Positions 34,701-45,888 of a stretch of 64,000 nucleotides of DNA are shown one piece after another; the first letter of the stretch is position 1, and each line of letters starts with the position of its first letter. Made by a program: the position numbers and the translations under genes. Below the pieces are notes generated by a model, which was given only the letters and a program-made list of their open reading frames with translations, was not told the DNA's origin and did not search any database. This DNA comes from Porphyra umbilicalis. Lineage: Eukaryota; Rhodophyta; Bangiophyceae; Bangiales; Bangiaceae. The stretch is from positions 1-64,000 of the forward strand of contig KV918878.1 of NCBI GenBank assembly GCA_002049455.2, written 5' to 3'.

Positions 34701-34995
34701 AGCATCATCTGGCAGCACCGGCCTTGCCACTCCACTGAGTGTAGCGCGGATGCCTCTGCCACCGGGCGGTGGCACACCACGGGGTGAGACCAGTCTGGTA
34801 ACCCCGGCGGCTTCGTCTTCTCGGCGCCCTCCGCTGCCGCCTCGCCACTCGCCATCATCAAGTGGCATCTCACGCAAAGCTGACGGCAAGGCGGTGGAGC
34901 ACCAGACGGTCCGAGTGGCGGGGGGGGCTGCCGCGGTTGAGAAGGGAGGGGAGGCCAAGGCCAACGCAGCTAACGCACGCAAGGCCAACGATTGA
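31795..34995 (+). pseudogene. Large unknown ORF of the giant element, early TAG
   Basis: ATG 31,795 (CGCCATGG context) reads 15 codons to TAG 31,840-31,842, then stays open in the same frame to TGA 34,993-34,995 (1,066 codons in all). The TAG is one C-to-T step from CAG. The first about 100 residues after it are protein-like (LEQILDMIELFPTNNTDFNF, GYDTTGKIFWLQVFEDPNVV). The middle has an acidic Ser/Asp patch followed by a basic GKPKMKQVGGRPKKRQRW stretch, and a second compact region (ICLPWWPRQAIKDAPWPLGV, then KRKATARQRLAEFLLLVE). The last third is Ala/Pro/Ser-rich with three 25-residue repeats. No family recognised; the basic region could bind nucleic acid. Same strand as the MUS81-like gene. 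Confidence 0.5.
33682..33906. repeat. Three tandem 75-bp coding repeats
   Basis: Three in-frame copies of a 25-residue unit containing SGTSASARAV and APPG. The third copy is more diverged (SGESTSARAV). Confidence 0.85.
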
Positions 34996-35110
34996 AGGCG
35001 GCGAGGGGATGTTGGCGGGGCAGCCGCTGGGGCGGACGGTACGGCAGCTGCCTTGACAACCGGGGTACGCGGAAGCTTGGTCGACAAGCGCCGGCGGTCG
35101 ACAGCGGCCC

Positions 35111-35737
35111 GTGCATCGGGCCCGTCATGAAGGAGCGGGCAAGAAGCGTCGCCGCAAGGCGCACTACAATCTGTCGTTGTTGCCGCTGCACCCCCAGCAG
35201 GAGGCAAGCGCGCGCTCACCCGTGCTGTTTCGGCGGCCGCGGCCCCATACTGCTGTCTCGGGGGCGGCCGCCGCTGAAGCTACTGCTCCGGTGGGTTCAA
35301 CCAGGAGGTCAAAGCGGGGTCTGCGCGCCGCCGAACTCGCGGCTGTTGGCCTGGAGGTCGCCGACCCGGCTCCAGCCGTTACCCGCAAGCGGGCTGCGGC
35401 CACCGAGACTGGTGCTGCATCTTCCCTACCCCGCAAGCGGTCCCGTCGGCTGGCGGACCGCCTCATCTCTACGGCAGACGACTCCATCGGCCCAAGTACC
35501 ACCAAGCCGTCGTCGAAGGAGCGTGCTTTTGAGGCCGTCCCCAACTCTACGACGTGCACGCTCATGTCGGAGCTGTCCGTGCCTGTTGCTACCGGGCGGC
35601 TTGTCAAAGACATGCACTCTTTCTTCGGCCGGCGGATTGACCGGGACGTGGTCACCGTCACAATCACGGCGGTCTTGGACGAGAACCCATACCCGTACGG
35701 CTCTCGCTACCCTCTCCCTGGCACTGGTAAGAAGACG
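35111..35737 (+). CDS. Unknown ORF/exon of the giant element
   Basis: Open frame of about 209 codons with two nuclear-localisation-like clusters (STRRSKRG and PRKRSRRLAD) and a C-terminal block TLMSELSVPVATGRLVKDMH, FFGRRIDRDVVTVTITAVLD, ENPYPYGSRYP. It has no convincing ATG at its start, and at its end are two good splice donors in a row (GGTAAGA at about 35,726 and GGTATGT at 35,737). It is therefore probably an internal exon. Whether it joins the 31,795 ORF or the MUS81-like gene is not clear. No known domain. Confidence 0.4.
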
Positions 35738-38141
35738 GTATGTATGAGTTCGCTGGTTGGCACTGTGGTAGTGTGGCCGATAAGCAGCCTTACGTATTGA
35801 TTGTCTGTTGTACTTTCCCTCTCTTGTCTTGCTCAAAAGCATGCACTTGACCGCAGATATGCCTATCAAGCGCGACACCACTGCTCCGCTTAGCAAACCA
35901 ACGACTTGACCGACGAGACCCGAAAGTTTCGAGTAACAAACTCCATGGGGCGGTGACTCATGTATCCGTGACGAGGTTCATACTATAAAAGCATAAAGGC
36001 AGTCACACACATGTCGCCGCTACAAGAAAGAAAGATGCATAAGAAGGCCAGCCCCAATAAACTACAAAGAGAACTTGAGGCACGAATGTATGCGCGACAT
36101 GGCAACGCCATCAGCATGGATGGCCGGCATATTGACAGCGCAAAACAGAAAACGAGTGACAGCACGAGGCAAATTCTCCCGTCCCAGCAAGTCGGCCAGC
36201 CGGCCGATGGAGAAAGGACCTTTGTGACGGCAATGTGAACAGCTGAGGATTCCATAGCACTTTTTTCATCCGACACCCCGCATCACCGGCCGCGCAACCA
36301 GTGACGGTTTCAGTCGTGTCGCCGACGGCGCTCACAAAATTGCCGCAGGCCGCGCCGTCAACCTACTCGCAGCGCCCTCACCTAACACTCACACTAGTGC
36401 TACCGCTGCCCACCAGCGGGGCTGGTCCGCCGCCAGAGGCGGTTGCGGCGGCTCCTCGTCACTAACGGCGGCCGAGTACGCTCCGGCGCCCCCAATCGGT
36501 AAACACCAGCAGACGCTAAAACTCATGCCCAACCCAGACAGCCCTGCCTGCCGCCTTTCACGCTCACGAACTCCCAATCCAAAAGAAAGGCGCCGGCTGA
36601 CGGCGGTGCTCGTTGGCCCGGCGTCGTGCGGCCGACTGCGCTGCTGACTTGACCCCCGCCCCCTATCGCCCGGTCGACGCACTCTCTCGGCCCGCTCGCA
36701 TCGAGGCGTCCACCCCCACGAAGACCGCACCACGCCCACGTCCCGATACGGACCGCGTCAGCGATCAACACTACAGATGGTCGCCGAATGCCGTGCCAAG
36801 CTGGACACACCGCGGCTCGAGTGGGTGTCAGGGTTCGATAGTGGGGGGGCTATCGTCGTTTGCAGACTCTCCCCCCGCCCTCACTTACCCCCTCTCAAAA
36901 CGTGCTGACGATGAACCACCGCATCGACAAGCGCTTCCTTGCACAAGGGACCAGCGCGCACAGTCGCGAAAAATAGACCGCTCTGCTTTCCAGAAAGAAG
37001 CGCGGCGAGAACGGTTGCACCTGCGACCTCCCCCCTCCCATCAAGATCCACGCGGGGGCGGCGGGGGTCCCCACGGCGGTGCTGGCAGCTGTGGCGCCCT
37101 GCCAGTACACAGCGGGACACCCTCCATCAATGGCAGCACGCCCAGCTGTCTCAGCCCTCCCAGATCTCGTGCCAGTGTGGCCTCGCCCGACACTTCCAGA
37201 TCCCCACAAGGCCGGCGCGAGCGCCGACCGTGATCATCGAATGATTCGCTGGTGTGGTGCTGCAGACACATCAGCGTCCACTGCCAGCCCCTGCCCCCTC
37301 ATGTGCCTTTCTGCGTCAGGAACCAGGCCAGTCGCCAGTGGAGTAGTGGCCCTGCTGCCGCCACGAAAGCTACAAGCTCAGACCGCTGGCCGCTTCGGCC
37401 AATCAGCCTTCACCACTGGGGCATCGGAGGCAGAGGCGTGGCTCTCAATTTTTGGGCGGGACGCACGTGCCTCAGTGGAACGGACGAGGCAGCCGCAATC
37501 CAAGTGTCGCTCAGCAGCGAGAACGGTCTTCGCGCGACCCAATGCACATAACCATCCCAGCGCGCCAGAAAGCCTCTCAGCAGCAGGGGGTCGCTGCTGC
37601 GCGAATCTGCCACCGCCGTGTCCCACAACCCTGACCTGGCTCGTTGACAGTGGAGCATAGCGAGGATCCGACGGCCGAGGTGCCGGGCCTTCGATATCGA
37701 TGATGCATTGCAGGACTTCACATATGCAATTAACACGGCGAGAAACCCACTGTGAAGACATTGTCTGGCGAAGAGGCCCCCCTATTCGGGCGCTTCACCG
37801 AGATATGATGCCCCATTTGGATCCAGATCGACCTAACGGCTGTCGATCTGTGGTCTCTAGCTCTCTCGTTCGCCCACGATTCACACCCCTCACAGTTAGC
37901 TGGCGGGTGCTTGCAGGCACCCGCCACTAACAGATTTGCGCGGGCTGCGGGACACCGGCCCTCCGCGACGTACCACCACCAACGGGTACGATGCGTGCCC
38001 CCTCCCCCCCTCGCTCTACCTCCAGGTCGCACGCCCCCTCCGCATTGCCGATCTGCCTCTCAGTGCCCCCCCCCACTCCAACTTCCCCTCGTTCCTCTCA
38101 CCACTTCGCCTGCTCCCATCTTCGGCCGTTGCGCAGGCGTG
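35738..38141. other. Non-coding interior of giant element
   Basis: No gene supported. Intron and intergenic candidates; less GC-rich around 35,800-36,250. Confidence 0.5.
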
Positions 38142-39818
38142 ATGGCTGCACGTGGTCATGGCAACGGTGATACGGTTGGTGCCGCTGGAAGCGGCTCCAC
38201 CGGACCGCCTCCGCCGCCGCGCACCCCATCTCTTCCTGAGCCAGGAGCCTATCCTGATACTACGGCCACCAGCGGTGTGGCACAGATGCGGCGGCTTTGT
38301 AGTCTTGGATTCCCCACCTCTGTTGCTGTGGCTGCGGTCGGGCCCGAGCTCGCGGGCGGGGCTGTGAGTGCCGGCGGTCGCACCTTCGAGGACCGCAAGA
38401 CGGATCGGGCCCTGGATACCATGCGCCTCCGTGGTGGACCTGTGGTCGACGTCGGGCGTGCTAGCAACGGTAAAGGTGGCGGTGACGACGCGGGTCGTGT
38501 CGCAGCGAAGGCACGTGCACGGCACGGTGCTGCCAGCGGCGCGCACGACCATGGTGACAGCGGTCGTTGTCATCATCGTCATCGACGACGATTGCGGGGA
38601 CGCCCTACAGTCCCCTGCGAGGCAGGCCCTCGCGGATCGCGAGGAGGCCGCGTTGTCCGCGCCGACGGCGGTGGCCAACTCCGGCGCCAGCGCCATCGTC
38701 GTTGTCGACGACGACTCCCACCCTGCTATGGACGCCGCCGGTGAGATGCTGTCTGCTGTTGTCGACGACTGGCCCGAGCACGGCCGTGTCGGCAGCCACC
38801 TGCAGACGGCGGCCGACCTCATGCGCACCTTCCCCGTTGCCGGGACCGGACCAACTGCACGTAACAGCAGCGGCATGGCGCCCGCCCGCAAGCCGCTGGC
38901 ACTGACCTACTCTCCGCAACCTTGGTCTAGCGGGCCGCTGGCTGCCGCGGTCTTAATTCTCGTTGACGACCGGGAGACGGCTCGCAGTGGCGCAAGGCGT
39001 CCAAGCTGCGCCTCAACCCTGGGTTGGCCTACCGGGTCATCACGCGTCGCTTGCCGACGGGCAATGCCGTGCTCGTTGCGCGGGTGACAGCCGCCGGCGC
39101 GGCCGCTTTTGAGGGTGCCCCCCCTGCGGGTACAGAGCTGATGCTGGACACCATCATTGAGCGGAAGACTGTCGCGGATCTTGTGGACTCCCTCAATGAC
39201 GAGCGGATGCCAGAGCAGGCATACTACATGGCGGCCTCTGGCTGCCACCTGCAAGCCTTCGTGGTTGAGAGAGTCGTGGTTGCCACCCTCGCGAGCGACC
39301 GAGGCATGCTGGCGGAAGTCAACAAGCTCCTCTCATCGCTGGTGGTCACCACCGACCTGTTCATCCAGCACACGCGCAACATTGAGGAGACGACTATCTT
39401 ATACTCCGCGGTCGTGTGGCACCGAGGCCGCCGACTGGGCACCCGTGACGGAATGGCCAGTTGGCTGCAGCATCAATACGTCAAGGACGACACCGTGGGC
39501 GGGCGCGCCTTTCTCACCTACTCGCTTTGGGAAAAGCGCACCAAGCTGATGCGCGGCGAGATCTCACTGCAGCAGTTGTGGGCGTTGCAGCTAAGTATCC
39601 TGCCTGGCGTCGGCCTGGTGTGCATCGACTACATCATAGAAGCCGGCTTTGAGACGCCTGCCTCCTTGGCTGCGGCCTACACCAAGGTGCCGTCAAAGGA
39701 GGACGGCAAGATGCTGCTGGCACGGATACCGCCGCCGACTGGGGGCAACCACATCAGCAAGAAGGTGTCTAAGTACCTGAACGACCTTTTCACAGCCAAG
39801 GAGTACGCGGGTCACTAG
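38142..39818 (+). CDS. MUS81-like ERCC4-family structure-specific nuclease
   Basis: Three frame segments give one protein plan. From ATG 38,142 an N-terminal part includes LCSLGFPTSVAVAAV (UBA-like). In the next frame comes DDDSHPAMDAAGEML, then LILVDDRE (38,950-38,976), the first ERCC4 motif. After a frame change at about 38,980, the rest follows: RRLPTGNAVLVAR, then the catalytic DTIIERKTVADLV (39,147-39,185, motif ERKxxxD), EQAYYMAASGCHLQAFVVE, and a C-terminal helix-hairpin-helix region (LSILPGVGLVCIDYIIEAG, TPASLAAAY). This is the order in MUS81, which cleaves branched DNA in a complex with EME1. The nuclease residues are intact. The frame changes may be introns (a GTAAAG donor is near 38,470) or indels. 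Whether it is captured cargo or part of the transposition machinery is unknown. Confidence 0.72.
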
Positions 39819-42621
39819 AGTGGGGGGGTGAAGAGTCAGGACGACGGGTGGATAGTAGAAGGGGGAGTTGTGGTGCGGGTGGATGTGCGGCGACGCACGA
39901 ACGGCTCAGGTTGTCCCATCAATCAATATGTATGCTTATCTGTTTCTGTGTACTCGACACCCCGCGGTGGACTGGTTCTCCATTCAGCACAGCCTTGACA
40001 GAAGATTGCTCGCTCCTGCCATTCAGCAGCAGCTGATCATGCCGCGGTGGACGGGTTCTCTATTCAGCTCTGCGCTCACAGAACGGAGCTCTCTTCTGCC
40101 ATTCGGCAGCAGCTGGATACTGCGGAGCCCGGAATGCTGGTGGAAGAAGCGTGCAGGAGGACGCTGTAGGGTGGAAAGAGCACGAAGATGGCAGCGCCAG
40201 CGGGGGGAGGTGCCTCCGTTACCCGTTCGTATCCTTCAAAAGGAACAGCTTCGTCATTACACTCTACGGTCAGATCCCGTACCTGGAGCCAGCATGCTGG
40301 GCTTTTGGGAGCTTCAGTCAAGCGCGCCTGCGGAACTCGCGCCTGCGCACCCCCACACGAACGGGTACGTATGTGGCTAAGACACACAGTTGGCCAATCT
40401 GTGGTGGACGATGGGCACGCAGGCACCGCCCGTGCAATTGAGGTCGCTTCCTGTCTAATAGTTTGAGAACTGCTACAGTAGCGACAGCTGTCGTGCTTTG
40501 GCGTTGCTACGTCTGAGAAATGCGCACCACAGTGCGCAATACCTGCGAGGCGAAAGGCGCTGGGTGCGATGGTCACTAATCGTTTGGCTGTCCCTCGCGC
40601 GTGCCCACAGGCTGGTTTCTATTCTATCTGCTAGACAACGGTTACCACCCGTGCTGTGGGGAGCGTGACCGTGCCCAACAACCAGCAAGTGACCTGTACA
40701 GACCGCACCTCTCGAAGGACTTGGCCTTCAGGGCGCTCGACCGGGGCCAAAACACAGAATCTATTAGAAGCCTGCCAACAGCCGTCGGCCAAACCCAACG
40801 ACTGATGGCAGCGCCGCAGCGCGCTGATCGTCGCCAGGCTCACAGCCCTGATGGCCATGTATATCTGCCGTGCTACCGTCCCGGGTCCGCTGCAAACCTA
40901 TGGACTTAGCACAGATCAGCGGCACCGCAAACATGAACAGCTAAAGATGCTATGACCATGCACTACAATCATACTTTTGCGCCGTGCCTTCCGTGGAGCA
41001 CCTGTAACGCCGAATTCTCCTTGGTGCCCTGCTCCATGCTGCCGATGCTGCCTACGAGATCACCATCATTCGAGGCGATAGCAAAATAGCCTCCTTCGCG
41101 TCATTCCACAACAGCGACCAGTATGACGCCTCCCGCCGACTGTCAGTCTGGATACGCCGCCCCTGGCTCCTTACTGATGAGTGCGGGCGAACAGTCCATG
41201 GCGGCTTGTAGCGCAGGCAGTAGCCCGGTTGATGAACTGGCCTGCTTGTTTGTCGTCCATCGAGTGGGGGCTACTCAACAAAACTCTTTCGGCGTAATTC
41301 TTGGGAGTACTGCAGCTATAGTTTCCAATGCTCCGACGAAGGCCGCTCATCCGGGATCGTGGTTTAGGCAGGCAGGGTCGCTTGTCTGTAAGCGGTCCCT
41401 TCTGTGCTCAATGGGTGAAACGACACTGGCTCGCGATCACCAGGCGCTTGCAAGCCCGATCTGATCTGTCCGCCGATGCGCGGCGCAGCGCCGCAGCGGC
41501 GGACGCCAGTCTGCGGCACGTGTGCTGGCTTTGGCCGTCGTCAGGCGTCCCCTGTCACTCACCGTCGCTCGACGGCTCCCGCTCATACGCGTGGCGTGTG
41601 CTTGACGTCTTTCGTCGTCGACGTCACATTCCCCGGCCAGCGTTTAGGCTGCTGCTGTGTCTTGCTCCGGTGCAGGGCCTGGAGCTCTTGGGAGTGATGG
41701 AGGTGCCCATTGGCATTGGGTCCGCGGTGGGTGACGTCGGCGCGTGCTGCTGGAGGTGCTGGGGCCTTGGTCGCGGCCCCCTCTTGTTCCCAGTTGGCTC
41801 GGCGGCGTGGATTCCAATGGACCGCTTCTTTCACAGCAACCATTGCTGCCGCGGGCACCCGCTTCACTCCGCGGCCCCGCTGGCGACCTGGCTCCACGCC
41901 TCGAGCAGCCGCATTGCTGATCGGGCTCCTGTGGACAGGTCATCAGCGTTGCTCTCTTCTCTCAACGTGTACTCCACTGTCTTTATCACTCGGACTCTAG
42001 CACTGGGTCATTGCGCGAGCACGGTTGAGGTGTTACGCGCTGGGAGCTGATTTATGCTACCGCCGTCTCAACAGCAACCGGGGAGAGAAGATGAGATTGA
42101 CAGGGGTATTTCTGGCCAGCGTAACCCGCTGACTGCTGTTCCTATGCCCACGATGCGCTTTCTTTTCTTTGAGGTTTGTCGTGGTCGTGTCTCCTTGCTG
42201 TAGTCGTATAATTGCCGCGGCGCGGGTGCCCACCACCCTCTGAGGCTGGAGTCCGGTCCTGCAAAGACGGCATTTGAACGTATCGGCAGCGGCTGCGTTT
42301 GAGGTGGGGGTCGTGGCGGCCGTGTCAACGGGCCTTGCTGCCGCCTTTTGTTTCCATATCTCCATACATTATAAACCGCCCAGTTTCTCTGTTTTCCTGT
42401 TTGATACGGGACCGCGTCCGGACCAAGCTCCCTCGCGACAGCCGGTAGGCGTTCCTTACAATCGTGAGTCCCTCTCCCGGGCTTTTGTCCCTTGCGTGTT
42501 CCCCGTTGAAGTTGATGGGGAGCTGCCACTGTGTCCAACGAGTGATGCAGTGGAAGGAGAACTGCGACTGTGTCCAGGGTTTGTCGATTCTCTGGCTTCT
42601 ACTCTTTACTTCTAAGGCTTC
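39819..42621. other. Non-coding interior of giant element
   Basis: No supported gene between the MUS81-like and transposase genes. It contains an 80-bp tandem duplication (39,962-40,121). Composition is mixed and less GC-rich; short frames are not protein-like. Confidence 0.5.
39962..40121. repeat. Two tandem 80-bp units
   Basis: Both units begin CCGCGGTGGAC and include GGTTCTC(C/T)ATTCAGC and CTGCCATTC(A/G)GCAGCAGCTG. Confidence 0.8.
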
Positions 42622-44425
42622 TCACACCTTCCTCTCTAACCCGGATTGCCCTACGCGCTTCACCTCGCCTCTGCACGGGCACCCGTCACCCATCTCGCAA
42701 TGAATAACAATGAAGTGATGGTAGAACGTTTCAATCGGCTTGTGCTGGATCACGACGCCACTTGTGGCCTCCCCAGCGGGGCGCAACGCGTTGGCCTGCT
42801 TGGTTGCCTCGCGCCGCTGGGACGTCCGGATGTTGTTGTGTGCCGCAATGATGCGGGAGCGTACAATAAAGCGGCGCTTGGTCATGCACGAAAGACTGCT
42901 CTTCGAGCGCATCTTGATCGAATGTTGCCGCTCGGCGCCCGACGTGTCGTGCCCACGCGAGAGGTTTGGGTACTGGTCCGCGTTAAACACCGGCAAGCAC
43001 GTGTGGTTGCACCTGTGAAACCGGTCAATGATCCAGGCGGTGCACGCACCGTCCATCATCCAGGGCACGCGCCGCTGGGCGTTGCGTTCAGCTTTGCAGG
43101 CGGTGTCGAAGTGAACGACCCGGGGAAACCTTTGAAGCCGCTGCCCGCGGTCCGCCACGACGTGCGCGGGGTTTTCGGTCTCCCTCAACAACTCAAACCC
43201 GACAATGTAGCCGCAGCCACACACAAACGTCACAACCCCGGGCGCGAGAAGCACGCTGTCCGGGAACGTGTGCCGGAAGTCGTGCACGTCCCAGGCCTTG
43301 ACCCCCTTCACCTTGTCGTCTTTGTTGCTGTCCTTGTCCTTGTCGGCCTTCTTCCCTTCCCGCTTGCCCGCAGCTTTGGCCCGCTGCTTCTCCGCCGTTG
43401 TGTCTTCAGGGAAGCCAAGGAGGACGGGCCTGCCTGGCCAACACTGCCCCGTCCGCAGCTCGTCGGCCTGCTTCAACACGCGGGCCTTGGACGGCCCTTT
43501 CGCAACGACGTGAGTCACCGGCGGTTGGACGCCAATGGTGAGCAGCCACTCCCGGTAGGTCGCGGCGTCGCCGACCTCCCACTTGTCGCGATACGCCTTG
43601 GCGACTGGCTTGGCCGTGGACGCTCAGCGCACCATCGTCTCCTCCTCTGCTGCAACGCAGAGCAGCATGAGCTCGCCGACAGCTTGGCAGAGGTTGGGCT
43701 TTGTGACCATGGCCGAGCGTACAAGGAGAAGGAACTGCCACACGAACACGACAGGCGTCACGAACGGCGCCAGTTGAATCCACTCAGAGCTGGACGCCCG
43801 CGAGGTGAGCGCCCGCGCCAGGACCTCCACGTCGACGAGATCGCAGCCAATGAACACGTTGAGGACGCGCTCTGCGAGAATGGCCGCCACGAAGGACAGC
43901 ACGGTCATCCACCGATCCTTGTCGACGTCCGCGTCGCCCGAGTCGGGAAAGAAGTCGGTGCAGACGCACAGAACCTCTTCCACCTCTGCATGGCTCGGGG
44001 CGGTCGACGGGCGATAAGCCGCCCACCAGCACCGCTAGACCCACCGTCCCACCTTCGATGAACGGCATATCCGCTGCAGGCGGCTCAGCGGCGGCCTCAT
44101 CGGGAGGGCGGTCGACGACCACCGACCTGGTGTAGGTCGCCGACTCCTCCTCGACGCCGACGGTCTTCCTGCCGACGACGGACTCCCCGTCGACGGTCCG
44201 TCCCGAAGGAGCGGACGACTCGGGCTGGTTGCCCACGAAGCACTCGCCGGCACACACGGCGTCTGCAGCCAGCCTCCGTCCCGGTACCGACGCGACGTCC
44301 GACACCGAGGCCGGGTTGCGGTCGTCCACGGTGGGGGCCAGGGACTCCGCGTCGGACGACATTGCAGCTGCGGCCGCGACCGCAGCCGCCGCCGCTGCCG
44401 TCGCCGCGTCGGCGGCGGCAGTCAC
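42622..44425 (-). pseudogene. KDZ/HMGXB3-like transposase, one stop and one frameshift
   Basis: Reads right to left. An Ala-rich and acidic start (44,425 to about 44,000) is followed by a frameshift near 44,000, then one frame to 42,622 with a TGA at 43,624-43,626 (CGA-derived if deamination). The core has VVTFVCGCGYIVGFELLR (Cys-x-Cys), VVHFDTACKAERNAQRR, DRFHRCNHTC, YPNLSRGHDTSGAERQHS and a basic RRFIVRSRIIAAHNN. These blocks (CG..GFELLR, FDxAC, HxxC, SGAERQHS) are the pattern I know from KDZ-type transposases and from the C-terminal region of animal HMGXB3 proteins; the Asp of FDTAC and Glu of GAER are likely catalytic. It would mobilise the element. Family name rests on motif memory. Confidence 0.6.
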
Positions 44426-44960
44426 GGCATCGATCGCTGCGACCGAGCGGGCGGCTCGTTATCGCGCTGCGCCGCCGCTGGCGGCCCCAGCCATGATAGG
44501 GAGCCAAAGAGGCGGGCGTGTCGCGTGCCAGGGGCCGTGAGAGAGAGGGTTGAGCGCAGCGGATGGTGGGAGGGAAGTTGGGGGTGCAGATGGGCTGCCA
44601 GCGTGCCGTCAATGGCAGGGCAGAGCGTGATGGAGGATGGAGGAGATGGTGACGTGGCACACGAGCGGCAGGGCCGCAGGCTACGGCGGGGTAGAGCCCG
44701 GTGGAGGGTGAGGGGAGATGGTGGGGTGGATGACGCTCGACATGGCTGCCGTCAGATACAGCGCCCATCTAGGGGGAAAGCGGGAGGAATGGTGGGAAGG
44801 CAGGTAGAAGAGGTGGCGGGGCGGCGAGTGGGATGGAGGGTGGGAATACAAACACGCGGCAGGGGTCGCGGGACGTTGGCTTCCCTGTTGTGGGGACTCA
44901 GACGGCCGCCTGCATGAGGTCGCGAGCCTCAGGGGGGGGTGAGCATCGGACGCCCATGAC

Positions 44961-45300
44961 GTGGCAATGGCATTGTGCCAGACCGGGCACGAGAAGGGGC
45001 CCGATGTGGGGCGGGGGCAGCCAAAGAAAAATGCCCCAGGCATAGGCTGGGGAACGGGGTCCACGGCGGCAGTCACCGCGGCAGTCACGGGGGGGCGACA
45101 GTCACGGGGGGGGCATGCGGGGGGCGGAGGCCCATGTCGGGGCAATGGCAAGGCGCCACGCCGGCCTTGAGAAGGGTGACCGTGGGGGGCGGGGGCAGGC
45201 AAAGCAGATTGCTGAAGGGATTGGCGGGGGAACGGGGTCCACGGCGGCAGTCACGGGGGGGGCATGTGGGGGGGGGACAGTCGCCAACATCAGGCTGCGC
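44961..45300. repeat. Tandem repeat, period about 176 bp
   Basis: Two units, each running from GGCAATGGCA through GAGAAGGG and GGGGCGGGGGCAG to GGGGAACGGGGTCCACGGCGGCAGTCAC. It lies between the two minus-strand genes, upstream of the transposase, where regulatory repeats would be expected. It is G-rich with several runs of 6-9 G. Confidence 0.75.
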
Positions 45301-45888
45301 CACGAGTGGCTGCCCGCCCATCAAAGTGTGACCGCGTGCGTGGCATCGAGAGCGCTCCTGAGGACCGTGAGACACCCCAACGCACCACGGCAGGGGCCAC
45401 GCCGTGGTGCGCCAGGACCCAAAAGATCATGTGGCACCGTAACGTCCGAGCACCTGGGCAGGTCAGGGAGGCGGTTTGTGGCCCTGTTGACGGGTGGTTC
45501 ACAGCTGGCCGTGGACACGGTGCTGACGGCAGATTCCATCAGCAGTGCGGCAGCGGGGCGCTACCTTTCAAGTTCAAATTCGTCATACTTGCTTTCTCAT
45601 TGTTGGGCGAGCTTCACTTGACCTCCACTGGACCACAGGGACGAGGGGCACAGTTGATGTGCTGTACACGCAACGGCCGTGCAATTCCGTACTTCTGAGT
45701 CCATTTTTAAAGAACTTGAGCATAAGGTCGCCCCCCCGTCTCTCTAGCACCTGACTACGTCGGGACGTGCGCGCGGAGAAGAGTATCGGTACCACGCCGA
45801 AGTCCCAGACGCCAATCGGCCGCGACGCCGTCCTTTGCAACACATAGTCAAGCGGGCGCGCAGGGGTGTCTACATCGTTGTATGCCGG

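Noticed and set aside
36831-36870. Possible tRNA T-arm (GGTTCGATAG)
   Set aside because: No box A at a suitable distance and no cloverleaf.
42646-44061. 471-codon plus-strand ORF
   Set aside because: Antisense shadow of the KDZ-like transposase, whose motifs are clear on the minus strand.
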